Shown piece after piece: positions 12,971-26,439 of a stretch of 64,000 bases of DNA; the first letter of the stretch is position 1, and every line of letters begins with the position of its first letter. The notes beneath the pieces are model-generated. The model saw only the letters and a list, made by a program, of their open reading frames with translations, did not search any database and was not told the origin of the DNA. This DNA comes from Steromphala cineraria (taxonomy: Eukaryota; Mollusca; Gastropoda; Trochida; Trochidae). Location: NCBI GenBank assembly GCA_916613615.1, contig OU744736.1:13031724-13095723 (forward strand), given 5' to 3'. The position numbers were made by a program, and so were the translations under genes.

Positions 12971-13785
12971 AACATTTAACCAGCTTATTGGGATCTCCTT
13001 AAAGTCAATGTTTTCATAGACATGATCTTTAAGTTTCAGCTTGAACAGAGTATGTGTCGTAATTCAAATAGTCCAGTTTTTTGCCTATGTAAACCATATC
13101 ATTGTTGAAGACTCAGGACCATTAAAACACTGCTGTCACAAAGGCTGAACTTAATACAACAACAAGAGAGAACGAGAAAAGGCCATTTAGAGCTCTTCTC
13201 ATGAAACGAATATCAGCCTTTGATAGAGACAAGACATGATGTGAAAAGTTGGAGAAAACACTGTGGAAGATTATTAAAGATCTGGCAGAGAATGTCTTCA
13301 ATGAATAAAAAGTGGGGAACTGCTTTTTTGTGAAGTTGGTAGTTAGTCCATGATCGTTCACTTAATGATGAGGATAACGAAGGGAGCATTTGAAAAGTCA
13401 TGTTAAATGATTTGATCATTTGATTTATAAACCGTATTTATATATTTAACCGTTTAACTAAAAAGCAGGATAAAATAATCACATCTCTAACCAATAGCCT
13501 ATAGATTATGCTTAGATTTAAAAATACACTATATCCACAAAAAGTCCAATATATTATGCCAGTTCACGATTTCAGCATTAAGCTGTACAATGCATAACGT
13601 TTTTGCCAAAAGATCTCACTGAAAAAATAAATTCTCCTAAATTTAATAATGCTGGTATTCAAAGACAGTTTCCAGGGAAGTTCCTTATGTTTGTAGACCT
13701 GTTGTCCGTGAAACATTGAGGTAAGAGATCATTTTTTAGATTATTTCTAAGTTGATGTCTAGAGCGTGGTGAATGATTGTATACA
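12971..13785 (-). repeat. Inverted fragment of the large unit
   Basis: The reverse complement matches unit sequence from the CTCTCTAGACATC block to the 'GAAAACATTGACTTT' block. It matches copy 3 (about 22540-23365) better than the forward sequence of copy 2 next to it: for example, it shares the GTGACAGCAGTG variant where copies 1 and 2 read GTGAAAGCAGTG. With 11905-12120 it forms an inverted repeat inside copy 2. The arrangement suggests a copy-3-type fragment inserted or inverted here. Confidence 0.75.
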
Positions 13786-14085
13786 TGTACAAGTTATTAT
13801 CTCGACTTGCACAGCACTGTCGGTTTACCATTGGTCAAAACGGGTCACGTGCCGTAGGTATATTTCAGCTATGTTAAACTTGGCCACGCGCTCCCCTAGT
13901 AACAAGCAGCGACGGAGTGTCAAGAGTTATCTCCCTTGCCCTTTGTTCAGTAAACAAGGCCACGCGACGCTCAATTGCTGTAACGTCATGTATGCTTGGT
14001 GAATTGCCATGTACATGCTAAAGTCAGCTTTATGTAATAACTTTAATGGCATAAGTGTAATGTTCTTCAAATAAAAGATTGGTAC
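13786..14085. other. Insert of unknown origin with TTATCTCCCTT motif
   Basis: This stretch lies between the inverted fragment and the resumed forward unit (from about 14090). It is CG-richer than its surroundings and contains AGAGTTATCTCCCTTGCCC at about 13923, a motif that I associate with mollusc repeats. No terminal repeats or convincing coding frame were seen. Confidence 0.4.
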
Positions 14086-15935
14086 CTCTAAAATACATTA
14101 GCAAGTCATTGGAGAAAACGACTTTATCCAATTTCAATGTCAAATTTTCTATGAATCATGTCTCCTATGGTATCAAAGACAAAGTTCCACTATAAACTGT
14201 GATGCTTCGAACTCAATCCCCCAGAACACCATTGTGTTTTCCTATGTCACATACATGTACATGTATGATATATAAAGAATATGATATTGGATTTTGTTTT
14301 GCTGACACTTTTCTACAGAATTAATACTGCTCTCAATATTGAATTGTTTATATTTAAAAACCTCTATTGAAACAAAAGAAAACGTATGTCACATCGTTAA
14401 AGGTTGAGAAAAATTATCTTTTAACAATTTTTTATAATTTGATAAATTTTGTGATTGTTCAATCTATCAAGTAGAGTACTTTTCCTTAATGACATTGTCT
14501 TATTTGGTGACATTAAATGATTAAGTCAATGACCAATGAAGTGGATAAAACTAGAGTTCATTGTGAAAAAGGGCTGAGGAACCATATATAGTCAAAAATA
14601 AATGTGTGACAGGCAAGTTAATCCCCATTGCCATTGGAGGGAAAATTATGCCGCATTCACACCTGGGCACAAAACAAATATTGATTTTTAAATGAGAAAA
14701 ATGTAAACTTATTGAATATTAAAGAAACTGCAATTTTTGTCGTTATATTCCATCTTCAGATCTTTTTCTCCCCTACTAAAATCCCTATATTTATTTGTCT
14801 TGTATATCTAATAGACTGTGAATTTATGAAATCTGGTTCAGCCATGATACAACTCCTGATTAATGAATCATGAAATGATAGCCATAATAACGAGCATTTT
14901 AACACAAATACAGAAATAGTGTGATGATAGACAAAAGTTGAATGAAGAACTATTGAAACTCAATCCTTGATACGCATTGTTTGCAATTAACAAAAATCTT
15001 ATTGCAACATCTAAATCAAATTTTATCAGGAGTAATCTAAAAAAAATTATCTGCAAGCAATATCAATCATAAACAAACACAGAGCTGTGATATAATTATT
15101 GATATGACATTTGTCAAACTAGTCTTTATCAGATAATCAGTAGTAACGAAACGTTGATGGTTTTGTATTCCAATGCTTGTATCATGATATCATTGAATGG
15201 CAGCTTGTTAAATGATATCATCAAACACTGTAAGTGACCTCCTGTTTGACCAATGCTCATAACAGTTCCTGCTTCTCGTTTGTTAAGTTGATATTGGCAG
15301 CAGAGTGACAGAAAACACAAATCATCTTGTTGAAATACAAGGGTGTGCCTTTGTTTGTGAGAAACAGCGATAGTGTGGTATCGATTAGCGTGATTATACT
15401 TTTGTATATATAATTTTGTTGTAACTCTTAAGGGTATCTCTGAGAAACAAAACTTAAAACTGTATTATTTTAATAAAGTATTATTTGTCCAACATGCTTA
15501 TGAAATTGCTTACATATTTTCAAACATGGGTAGAAAACTAAATTATAAACTTTTTTTCAAAGGTGCAAATTGTTCAGTTGTTGTTCAATGATTTGCTGTA
15601 TGTCTCATTTATTCTTGTTACACTGAATTAAACTATATGTTCATGACATTGATTAATCAGTCAGATTGCGTTGAATCCTGGAATTGCAGGCTAAAACTCT
15701 ATACTCTTATCAAGTTGTTACCTGCACTCGGGTTAAAAACCTAAGATATCATCAAAACATATGATGGGTATGTGTAACCATAGTTCTTTTCAGAAAGGCA
15801 ATTTCAATTGCATGATTATAAAATTGTTTATAACGTAGGTGATAAAACCCTTGACTATTCTTTTCTGGAAACAAACCTTTAAAAATCCCCGATTATCGGT
15901 TTAATTGTTGAATTTCAACTAGAATATTTGTTTAA

Positions 15936-16266
15936 AGGGGCAGTAGCACGTTTTTTGCTAATTTTATATTCTAACATTTTCACTGATAATTGTAAGTTAA
16001 TGCTAAATGTTTTATTTTCACAGTGTTTAAAATCTCATTACACAAGCCAATCATCCATAGTCAGAGGACAACGTATGAAGATTCACATAAAATCCATAGG
16101 CGACCATTTTGTGTAAGAAAAAGGAATGGCATGGCTAAACTTTACGTTATATATTTGAATTATTACTGCTCCATTGAATGTAAATACATTGTCTTTCAAT
16201 TGGAACCATTAATTTGCTTTTCCTGACATCACCTTATCTTCTCCCTAAAAACGTGCTACTGCCCCT
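15936..16266 (-). mobile_element. M1 MITE with demonstrated TTAA target duplication
   Basis: Both terminal repeats (AGGGGCAGTAGCACG and complement) are intact and flanked by TTAA at 15932-15935 and 16267-16270. The internal sequence is in reverse orientation and about 25 bp shorter than the 356-bp copies. The same place in unit copy 1 (6358-6370, CGTTTAACAAAGAGCA) carries one TTAA and continues directly into AAAGAGCA, so the empty site is preserved in this window. Confidence 0.92.
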
Positions 16267-18640
16267 TTAATAAAGAGCAAGATTAATAATGATATTTTCG
16301 ATCTAATAAGTTAGTTGTTTTTGCATTGATGCTTCCACTTTACATGCATATAACTGAAATCTAACATGATATCTTTTGAAACGAGTGGAAAAAGTGATAA
16401 CACTAACTGCGGTGGAAAGTTCACAGATTCGATATTGTACATAATTGTTTTCAGAATATCCAACTACTGTCGAATGTGCTAATCAATATCTATTTTTGAG
16501 GTACTGAATTTTTTTTACACCTTGTTTAAAACAAGTTTCCTTCTCCATTCAAAGGTAAACACCAAATAGCATAAGAGGATGCTTAATGGAAGGTCGAGTG
16601 AAATTTATAGTATACTTATGTCTGTAGTGTTTATTGAGATTGACTATACATAAACACAGCTGGGTGTTGTAAACCTTGGTCAATATCAGTGTCTAATCAC
16701 ATAGTGGTCCCTGCATACAATCGCATGTGCCTAAATTGATTGTTTTCATCTAAGAATCGACAAATGCAGGTTTGTATTTCCTTCTGTTTACATATGGTGC
16801 ATGATGAAAATGTAAACAGAGGTATGAATTCTTCAAACATGGCAAAGAAACATAAATTAGTATATTGTGTGTTACGGTTTGAAAAAGGTGATATTAACAC
16901 CTTTTTACAATGTAAAGCTTTAAAAGTATTAGATGCATCACACTTATTGTACAAAGTATTTTAAGGCTCTGTAGCATTTTCTCTAAGGAAAATAGAGATT
17001 CTTATGAAAGAAAATATAAAATGAGACCAATGATTAATACAAGATTTTTTTACACAAAGTTGTCAAGTTTTGCTTTGCGTACGGTTCCGCTTTCCTTATC
17101 TAAATGATCGAAATGTCTTCTCAATTAAATGGGCGCATGCAGTTTGAGTTTGAGTTGTAATAACTATTTCTGCAATAAAGGATACTAGGGTAGGTAGAGG
17201 TGTTAATGCCTAGGTAGAAATATGTTTGTAACACCTAAATTAACAGGGATAATTTAAAGACAAGTGTGTCCTATTGTTTTAAGATACATACACCTTTAAG
17301 ATCTTTAAACCTACGTTTATGTTTTATGACCAAGCAAAAGCGAAACGAAATTTTTTTAAATATTGTCACTCTTAGGGCAAACACTGTCACTAATCTGATT
17401 TTAGATATATAGTTAAAATCAAAGAACAGAATCACAAAACAAACAAAAAGGTTCTTTGTTGAATTCATTGCTCCTAATTTAACATTTGGGAACAAACTGT
17501 GGATACATGGGCGCTCTGTATTTAATGCTCCTTGAATAATGGCTGATCTGTTTACAGTTGTATCTTATACAACGTACTGTTCACATTGATGAAATATTTC
17601 TATATGAAAATCAATAAATTCAATATATGTTCCAAATGTTTTCAAACAAGATCACTCACGTCTTTAATGGGTTCTACATCCATCTTATGTGAAGAAACCT
17701 TTGGTTATGAAATGTTCTATAATCGAATATTGATTAACACGTATTTTATTTTAGATCAAATCAAGAATAGAATAACAATACCTTGTATCATTTTCAATCA
17801 AACACAAAGCCCGCATGTCAGTTTTTAACACAATGTTATCAGCCCTCTGCTGGTTTCTGACTGGTGGTACTTCAAACTCGTGCTGTTTGGATTATTGAAT
17901 TGGTTAATAGTGAATGTTAGAGATGTTTTAATCGAAGGCAATTTTAATTATGACAGTCAACCCAAAACCGAAATTCACCTTTCTTGCTCACATTGGTTGA
18001 TAGTGAATGTTATCTAGAGATTGTTTAATTGAAGGCAATCTTAATTATGACAGTAAACCCAAAACCGAAATTCACCTGTTCTTACTTGTGACAGATCTAG
18101 AGACCGGTCATGTGCGACAAAACCTTTTCATTTTGTCATAAGATCAAACATATTTCTGATATGCAAAATATGTAGCGTCCTTAAAAAATCATATTTTATA
18201 AATAATTATAAATTATTTTTTATCAAATCAGATATTTTGATTTGTTTTTATAGACAAATAATTATCTGTCATCAATCTGATTCTTAATGGCGTTAGTTTG
18301 CATGAGTTTTTCCTCAACATCGCTTCATACACAATTTTATTGTAATTCTCAGGCTGTGACTGAAGAAAAAAAGGGTCATACTACTGACAATAAAGGACTA
18401 CAACATTGTTTCCAGAACCAACTGGTGTATACTTGTCATAATAATGATGCAGTTCGGGGCTTCAGAAATTATTTGTTTTAAAGTCAGGAATGACATGGTT
18501 AAGGCACTGCATCTGCCATGTCATGAACATGTACATGTATATCATTATCTATCCATTGTAAAGTCAAAAGCTCATATTTTGGGGATTTGACATTTTCCAT
18601 GTAATATTACATTTTATTATATAATTAGCAATGAAATATA

Positions 18641-19430
18641 GGGTTTTATTATATGCTAAGCGGTGAGAGAATGAGTTTTCACAGTTATAGAAAAGTGATC
18701 TCGCAACTGAGTGTGATATCACTTTTTCGAGTCAGTGAAAATATCACACAGGGGCTGATGTCATGTGTACAATGGTTTGACGTCACTTCTACGATCAACG
18801 CGACGTCATCGCCGTCGCTAAGTTACGATCAACAATGGTATGACGTCGCCAGAAAACTCTCGAGTCAAAGCCTTTTGGACATAAACTAACACATTTTCGA
18901 CCACAGAGGCATATAATAAACAGAATATCTTTTGGTTTGAGTGTGATATCACTTATCTCTCATCTCTTGACGGGGTAAAGCCTATATTTTCACTCGTGGC
19001 TGAGAGATAAGTGATATCACACTCAAAACAAAATATATCCTCTATTTATTATATGCTGAGTGGTGAGAGACTCTTCTCAGTTGTAGAAAAGTGATCTCGC
19101 CACTAAAGTCAGTGAAAATATCACAGAGTGGATTACGTCATATGTACAATGGTTTGACGTCACTTCTACAATCATCAAACGTCATCGCCGTCGCTAGGTT
19201 ACGATCAACAATGGTATGACGTCGCCAGAAAACTCGAGTCAAGAGCTTTTGGACATAAATTACCACATTTTCGACCATAAAGGCATATAATAAACAAACT
19301 AACTTTTGTTTTGTGATGAGTGTGATATCACTTATCCCTCATCTCATGACGGGGTGAAGCCTATACTTTCACACGTTGCTGCGTCGAGAGATAAATGATA
19401 TCACACTCAAAACAATAGATACCCTCTAAG
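18641..19430 (+). repeat. Two tandem ~400-bp units, each with a palindrome
   Basis: Unit 1 starts at 18641 and unit 2 near 19046, both with TTATTATATGCT followed by GGTGAGAGA. Both contain several TGACGTCA-like blocks and the shared string TACGATCAACAATGGTATG. Each ends in a palindrome (18930-19032 and 19309-19415) whose arms read GAGTGTGATATCACTTATC and the complement, around a spacer with GACGGGGT. The arms themselves contain the palindrome GTGATATCAC, so the motif also occurs near 18710. Short inverted blocks of the type CAGTGAAAATAT follow at 19435-19520. No coding frame was recognised. Confidence 0.85.
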
Positions 19431-20904
19431 AACAGTGAAAATATAATCCATATTTTAAGAAAAGCAGTTGAAAGTCATATTTTCACTGCAGTGAAAATAT
19501 AGTCCATATTTTCACTGAGGTGAGAAAAGTAGGACCGAAATTACCTCCCTTTGAAGCGCGATTATCTCCCTTTGCCGAAATCGAACGCAGGCCTCACGTC
19601 ATGGTGTTTGTATGGACTGAAAAGAAACTATTCTTTGTGAATTTTTTGGTATGTAACTGTTACCATTTTGCAGTGCAAATGTATCCTTCTATATCAAAAA
19701 GCCATCAAAAGTTCAAATCTTGTTGCTGAAGTTGATAATTGTTCATTTTATCGCAAAAAAATGTACCAAGTGATAGATTTGTCACACTGCCACAGCGCTT
19801 CACTCACTGTATCATTTCGCGTCAAAACAGACTTTCCAAAATACATAAGGAGCCTTTTTTCACATAGTTATAAGCAAAAACATATTTTGGATCTGGCATA
19901 AATATAAGTTAACATCCACACATTATTTTTCAAGATTATCTTCCTGATTCAAAATCAATTTATTTCTGACAAACTATTGTTTACCATGAAATGATAAATG
20001 GTGTTGTAAGACATTCATCACAACAACAAAACTTTGCCTTCCAAGATCTGACAAGTGCATTTTATGTTGTTAAAAATAGATGATAAATAGACTATTTCAT
20101 TGTTTTTGCCGAGTATCATTTCTATCTCATCTCGTGAAGTGAGAGAGTGTCATAATGACATGAGTGAAGTAATAATATGGCACTGCAAAGATCTTCACCT
20201 GTCACTGTATCAATTAGACCTAGCAAGTCTGCATGAGATTATAGACATGTGGTCACAGTTTCCCGCCTAATTCAAACAATCGTTTTGTGTTTCCTAGTAC
20301 AAAGGCATAGGCAGGCAGGTTGGAAAGTCAGCAATCACTAAGCCTTCCTCTGTCTGAAGAACATTTAGAAACAATTTAAAGATTTTTATCCAAAAAGAAA
20401 AAATGCATAGTTTGATATCCTGCATGGCAATAAGAAATCGTACCATTGATCAAGAGATTGGTAAAGTGTGCCAGACTGTGTCAAAACCAAACCAGAGATG
20501 GAATATAACGACAAAAATGGCAGTTTCTTTAATTTTCAGTAAGTTTACATTTTCATCATTTAAAAAAAATATTTGTTTTGTGCCCAGGTGTGAATGCGGC
20601 AGTAATTTCCCGCCAATGGCAATTAACTTATGCCTGTCAACATAACCTCTAACACATGAACCCTCACCCTGTCACTCAAAGCAAGGTTTTAAAAAGAGAA
20701 AACACCAAATAGTTATCCTAATGTAAAAACTACTGTTTGGTTTTCTTCAACATTTTTCACTCAAAGTCACTCCATCATTTAAATCTTCCGAGACAAGTTT
20801 AGATAAATAAAAAACAGTAGTTTTGAAGTTGTGAGCAAAACAACCTCGTAAGTGGAGAGGTGACGGATTTGAAATAACCACTGCTATTTGTGCAGTTGGG
20901 GCTT
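19431..20904. other. Non-coding spacer with an inverted unit fragment
   Basis: Nothing coding was recognised. Two TCTCCCTT/CCTCCCTT motifs lie at about 19540-19575. A stretch at about 20490-20650 is the reverse complement of unit sequence at about 14604-14755 (it contains GTGTGAATGCGGCA, GCCATTGGCGG-like and ATATAACGACAAAAATGG), so a small inverted piece of the large unit lies here. Confidence 0.55.
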
Positions 20905-22145
20905 TAAAGGGGTAGTATAAGATGATGTCGGGAAAATAAAATATATTGTTCCAATTGAAAGACAATGTATACACAAAGAAGTTAATTAAGCACCCCCCTA
21001 TTTTGTAAAATGAACTTGGGTGCTCTTGGACTATTTGGATTATTTTGATGTATTGACCACTCAAGATATAACAATTGCTTTGTTATTGACTATTTAATTG
21101 TACCAAAAATTGCTTATGTGCAAAATTAATGAAAATATGAGAAAAACTGTGAGACTACTGAAATTTGGCCAAATATAACTATTGTCACAGGGGGAAAACT
21201 ACACATTAAACTTAGGATGTTATGAATTAAAAATAACATTGCTGATCCCTAGTTGACATTCATACACTAAGATCCTTTTTATCACGCATGATAAGAGGCA
21301 AGCAAGACATTGAATTTTCAGTACTTTTTACATCAATAAATAAAAAATTTAAATTTACATCAATTTATAAAATGCCTACAATCTAAACATCTGTAAGTAA
21401 TTTGAGATTCCTTGAGTTGAACATGATCAAACACTTCGCCTTCCTTTAGATAAGCCATTATCTTTGACAGTGACCAATTATTGTCTTTGTGCAGTTTTCT
21501 TTAAATTCGATATTTGATAATTTTGTGATTTTGAAGGTTCATACTGCTTTAACGATTAACTTTTGCTATGGGGTTATTTACTAAAAAATCATCAATTTCA
21601 AGGGAATGATATAATTATCACATTGCAGCAGAAAATATTGACTTTCATTATCAATTTTCAGGTAACTTGGATTTTGACTAACAAATACCAAGTTTTTGTA
21701 AAACAAGTTATTCGGTGACAGTGAATCGTAAACCGTATGAATTTTTTTTTCCACACTGGTAGATGACCATTCTATCAAAACATCCTTATTGTTTGCCTGT
21801 ACATTTGTTTTGTTTATTATTAGCAGTGTTTTTCTGTTTGAAAAAGTAGGGGGTTTTAATTAAGTTCTTTGTGTACATCTAAACTAAATGGAGCAGTACT
21901 AATTCAAATATATTATGTAAAGTTTAGCCATGCGATTCCTTTTTCTTACAAAAATGGATTAAAGGTGTTAAAAAAATGGCCGCCCATGGATTTTAGGTCA
22001 ATCTTCATACTTTCTCCTCTGACTGTGGATAATTGGTTTGTGTTATGTGACTTTTGACACTATCAAAATAATACATTAAGCATTAACATACAATTATCAG
22101 TGAAAAATTTAAAATATAAAATTATCAAAAATCGTTGCCCCTTTA
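20905..22145 (+). mobile_element. M1 MITE split by a nested insertion
   Basis: The left part (20905-20971) and right part (21874-22145) together make one M1 copy: TTTAAAGGGG at the left, TTCCAATTGAAAGACAATGTA to the break, then AAACTAAATGGAGCAGTACT and the rest of the family sequence to GTTGCCCCTTTAA. The left terminal repeat has lost several bases after AGGGG. The gap is filled by the 902-bp element at 20972-21873. Confidence 0.88.
20972..21873. mobile_element. 902-bp TA-flanked DNA transposon nested in an M1 MITE
   Basis: Terminal inverted repeats read CACAAAGAA(G/C)TTAATTAA at both ends, followed on both sides by a run of C and a TACT/TATT-like stretch. The element is flanked by TA at 20970-20971 and 21874-21875. 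Intact M1 copies (for example near 8000) show the uninterrupted host sequence. A TA target and ~17-bp inverted repeats suggest a Tc1/mariner-type non-autonomous element. No transposase frame lies inside. Confidence 0.85.
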
Positions 22146-22149
22146 AGTG

Positions 22150-25100
22150 AGAGTCGTCTTGAAAAAGTACTAAACCTAGTATTAGCATATTTCAACTCTT
22201 TTTAACCAATTTTGACATTCGAAAGCGATGAAATTGCATAGTGACATGGTTTTTAGTAATAGCAATTCATTTACTACATATCACGTATCCAAATAGAACC
22301 AGTTATATACCTGTTCCCATCAATAAGATATTTTTTTTAATTTATCAAAGATACCAATGATTTAGTACTTGAAAGTGTAAATTATAGTTTCAAATCATGA
22401 AGTGTATTCTTTTCAGACGACAGTCAAATTTGTTTTGAAAATTATTAAATCATAAAAATGACAATGCTGCAAAGGAGTCTCTATTACATCAGTGTTGTGT
22501 CTCTTTGTACGTTTAATGACTTGTACAATCAATCACCACTCTCTAGACATCAACTTACTGGATAAACGAGAGAAATAATCTAATAGATTCTCTCTTACCT
22601 AAAGGTTTCATTTTAAGAGAATTTTTACTTTTATTCAGTGAGATCCATTGGCAAAAACGTTATGCATTGTACAGCTTAATGCTTAAATGGTGAACTGGCA
22701 TAAGATATCGGACCTTTTGTGGATGTAGTGTATTTTTAAATCTAAGCATGATTTATAGGCAATTGGTTAGAACTGTGATTATTTCATCCCGCTTTTTAGT
22801 TAAACGGTTTTGGACAAATGGAAACAAACGTTAAAAAGACCATATTCACTCGGGATACAACAATTCACAAGAAGGGATAATTAAGCTTTAGAGGAATACA
22901 TGTATGTCACTTTTTAATAAATCCAATACCCAAATCATTTAACATGAATTTTCAAATGCTCCCTCCGTTATCCTCATCATTAAGTGAACGATAATGGACT
23001 AACTACCAACTTCACAAAAAAGCTGTCTCCCGCTTTTTATTCATTGAAGAATTTCTCGGCCACATCTTCAATAATCTTCAACGGTTTTTCTCCCACTTCA
23101 ATTCACATCATGTCTTGTCTCTATCAAAGGCTGATATTTCTTTCACGAGAAGAGCTCTAAATGGCCTTTTCTCGTTCCCTCTTGTTGTCGTATTAAGTTC
23201 AGCCTTTGTGACAGCAGTGTTTTAATGGTCCTGAGTCTTCAACAATGATATGGTTTACATTAGCAAACAACTGGACTATTTGAATTACGACACAGACGCT
23301 GTTCAAGCTGAAACTTAAAGATCATGTCTATGAAAACATTGACTTTCATGAGATCCGAATACGCTGGTTAAATGTTAATTACTTTATCCAGTTCCGAAGT
23401 CAGATTTTCTATAAGAATCATGTCCCTCATGGTATCAAAGACTCTTATTCTTTGATATAAGTTCCACTATAAACTGTGATGCTGTGAACTATTTTGAGTA
23501 ACTAATTCCCCCAGAACACCATTGAATTTTTTCTTATATGATATATAAATAATAAGATATTGGAGTTTTTTTCTGCTGACACTTTTCCACAGAATTAATA
23601 CTGCTCTCATTATTGACTTTTTGATATTTAAAAACCTCTATTGAAACAAAAGAAAACGTATGTCACATCGTTAAAGGTTGAGAAAAATCATCGTTTAACA
23701 AAATGTATTTTATAATTTGATAAATGTATGATTGTTCAATCCATCATTAGAGTATTTTTCCTTAATGGCTCTTATTTGTTGACATTAAATAATTAAGTCA
23801 ATGACCAATGAAGTGGATGAAACTAGAGTTAATTGTAAAAAGGGCTGAGGAACCATGTATAGTCTAAGATGAAGCAAACATAAGTGTGTGACAGGCATCA
23901 GTTAATCCTCATTGCCATTGGAGGGAAATTAATGCCGCATTCACACCTTGGCAAAAAAGCAAATATTGATTTTTAAATGATGAAAATGTAAACTCATTGA
24001 ATATCAAAGAAACTGCCATTTTTGCCGTTATATTCCATCTTTAGATTTGTTCTTCCCTAAATCCATATACCTATATTTAAACTGTGTCTTGTATATCTAA
24101 TAGACTGTGAATCATGAAATCTGGTTCAGCTATAATGATACAGACTCCTGAACTATGAATCATGAAATGATAGCCATAGTAACGAGCATTCTAGCAAAAA
24201 AAAGAAATAGTGTGATGATAGACAAAAGTTGAACGAAGAACAATTGGAACTTAATCATTGAAACGTAATGTTTGGAATTAACAAATCTCATCATATCTCA
24301 ACATCTAAATCAAATAATATCAGGAGACATCTAAAATAAATTATCCGCAAGCAATATCCATCATAAACAAATACAGAGCTGTGATTTCAATATTGATATG
24401 ACATTTGTCAAGCTTGTCTTTATCAGATAATCAGTAGTAACCGAACGTTAATGGTTTTAATTTCCAATGCTGGTGTCCTGATATCACTTAATGGCAGCTT
24501 GTTAAATGATATCATCAAACAATGGAAATGTCCTCCTGTTTGACAAATGCTCATAACGGTTCCTGCTTCTCGTTTGTTAAGTGGATATTGGCGGCAGAGT
24601 GACAGAAAATACAAATCATCTTGTTGAAATACAGGGGTGTGCCTTTACCTGTGAGAAACAGTGAGAGAATGTTACTGATTAGCGTGATAATTATGTTGCT
24701 GTTTGAAATTTTGTTGTATTTCTAAGGTAATTATTTTTATTGAAGAAAACTTAATTCCATATTCTTTTAAAAGTATTGATTGATCAACAAGATTATCAAG
24801 TTGTTGTTAAGGATTTATTATAAATATAACTGCCATCGCATAAAGTATTTTATGAACTCATAAAAACAATGTTGCTACTGTTGGTTGAAAGTTTACATGA
24901 AACATGAACCAACTGACTTAATGACTTTAGATGCTGTATATGACGTTCAGAGTTTTTAAAGATTTAATATTGTAAACATGATGTTTTCAGAATGTTCATC
25001 GTGTTATATTTTTTATTTGATTTTGCAGTTTAAGCTTGAGTTGTGACAACTCTTTCTTCAACTAAGGATAACATGAACTGGTATCGAACTGCTTTTCCAA

Positions 25101-25800
25101 GTGTAGAAATTCTTCTTGCAAAACGTTTTTACTTATCTTTGGATCTGGCTACATATATACATATATACTAAAATTATTAAACAGACTCACACAATAATCA
25201 TACTAACTAGGCACTGCTTCTACTACAAACCGTTGATACATCGGCGTTCTGTATGTAATACTTCTTGAATAATGGATAGTCTGTTTATAGGGTCATCTTT
25301 AACAGTGTATTGTTCACGTTGATGAGACGTTGATGATAACCTATACGTATGTGAAAATCAATAAATTCAATAAATGTCCCACATGTTTTCCCAACAAGAT
25401 CACTGATGTCTGTCATGAGTTCACTACATCCATCCTATTTGAAGAAATCTTTGGTTACGAACTTTTCTAAAATTGGATATTGATTAACATGTATTTTCTC
25501 ATTGTAATAATCCAAAATAGTAATACCAGTTATCATTTTGAATCAATCACACAGCCCCAAAGTCTCTATTTAGCACAATGTTATCAGCCCCCTACTGGTT
25601 ATGGACTAGTAGTACATGAAACCCCTGCTGTTTGGATTAATCAGATTGGTTAAAAGTGAATGTAAGGGAATGTTTAATCATAGGCCATTTGAAGTATGAC
25701 AGTACACCAAATACCAAGATAGATATTGACAGAAAATCGATCTATTCTTACTTATGACAGATATGATTTACCTGATACAAAACATTTTCATTTGACATAG
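22150..25800 (+). repeat. Large non-coding repeat unit, copy 3 (short)
   Basis: The CTCTCTAGACATC block is near 22540, the ATTCGTTTCATG-type block near 23130, the TTCCTGCTTCTCG block near 24565 and the CTGCTGTTTGGATTAAT block at 25628. The interval from the second to the last of these is about 3 kb, against 6 kb in copies 1 and 2. The block around the GGTGTTGTAAACC landmark is missing. Copies 4 and 5 share this shortened form. No coding sequence was recognised. Confidence 0.75.
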
Positions 25801-26439
25801 GCACAGAAATATAACACACATTTATTGTGATTAAATCCTTTAATTGCTTGAATAATGTTACTTTTCTAAGTTGTGAAACACAGCTTACTGTTATACAGAC
25901 ATAAGTTAAGTTGCTCTTTGGAGTTAATTTTTGTGCGTATGTTATGTTATGTTCTTATGTGTTTAACATAATAAATTAAAGTTGAAAAGAAATTATATAC
26001 GGGTGCATGTTGTAAGGAATTCATGCTTAGTTACCATTTCAACATCCTTTGATGCTGTACTTATTCCAATCGTCACACATGAGCCATACACTTAGAAACA
26101 AGAGATAACTGTTATATACGATAGCTGTTATATTCTAATAGTAATTCTAACATTACGTTACAATTTATATGTTTGCATTCTATATCATATTTTGTATGAA
26201 CCGTTATGGAGGATTGAATCAAACAAACTTACAACATCAAGAATCACTATGATTATCATCGGTTATTATAACATCATACATCATGCATGTACATGCATAT
26301 CAACAAATATCGAGTTAATACTTTTTAAATTACAACATATCTGTTTTGAGAATGATTTATTTTGATAAAATATGACTTAGATAGGATCACAAATATTGCT
26401 GCTAATGTCAAATGAAAATGTTTTGTATTATGTAAAATG

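Larger units (their letters stand above)
9601..18540 (+). repeat. Large non-coding repeat unit, copy 2
   Basis: This is the second head-to-tail copy, collinear with copy 1: GACATTGAACGGCGAT at 10600, the CTCTCTAGACATC block near 11040, the TTCCTGCTTCTCG block near 15270, the GGTGTTGTAAACC block near 16660, the GCTGTTTGGATTA block near 17881, and the end block near 18480. It is broken by a 12531-14085 interval that holds unrelated DNA and an inverted unit fragment. Two M1 MITEs (9931 and 15936) lie in it. No coding sequence was recognised. Confidence 0.75.
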
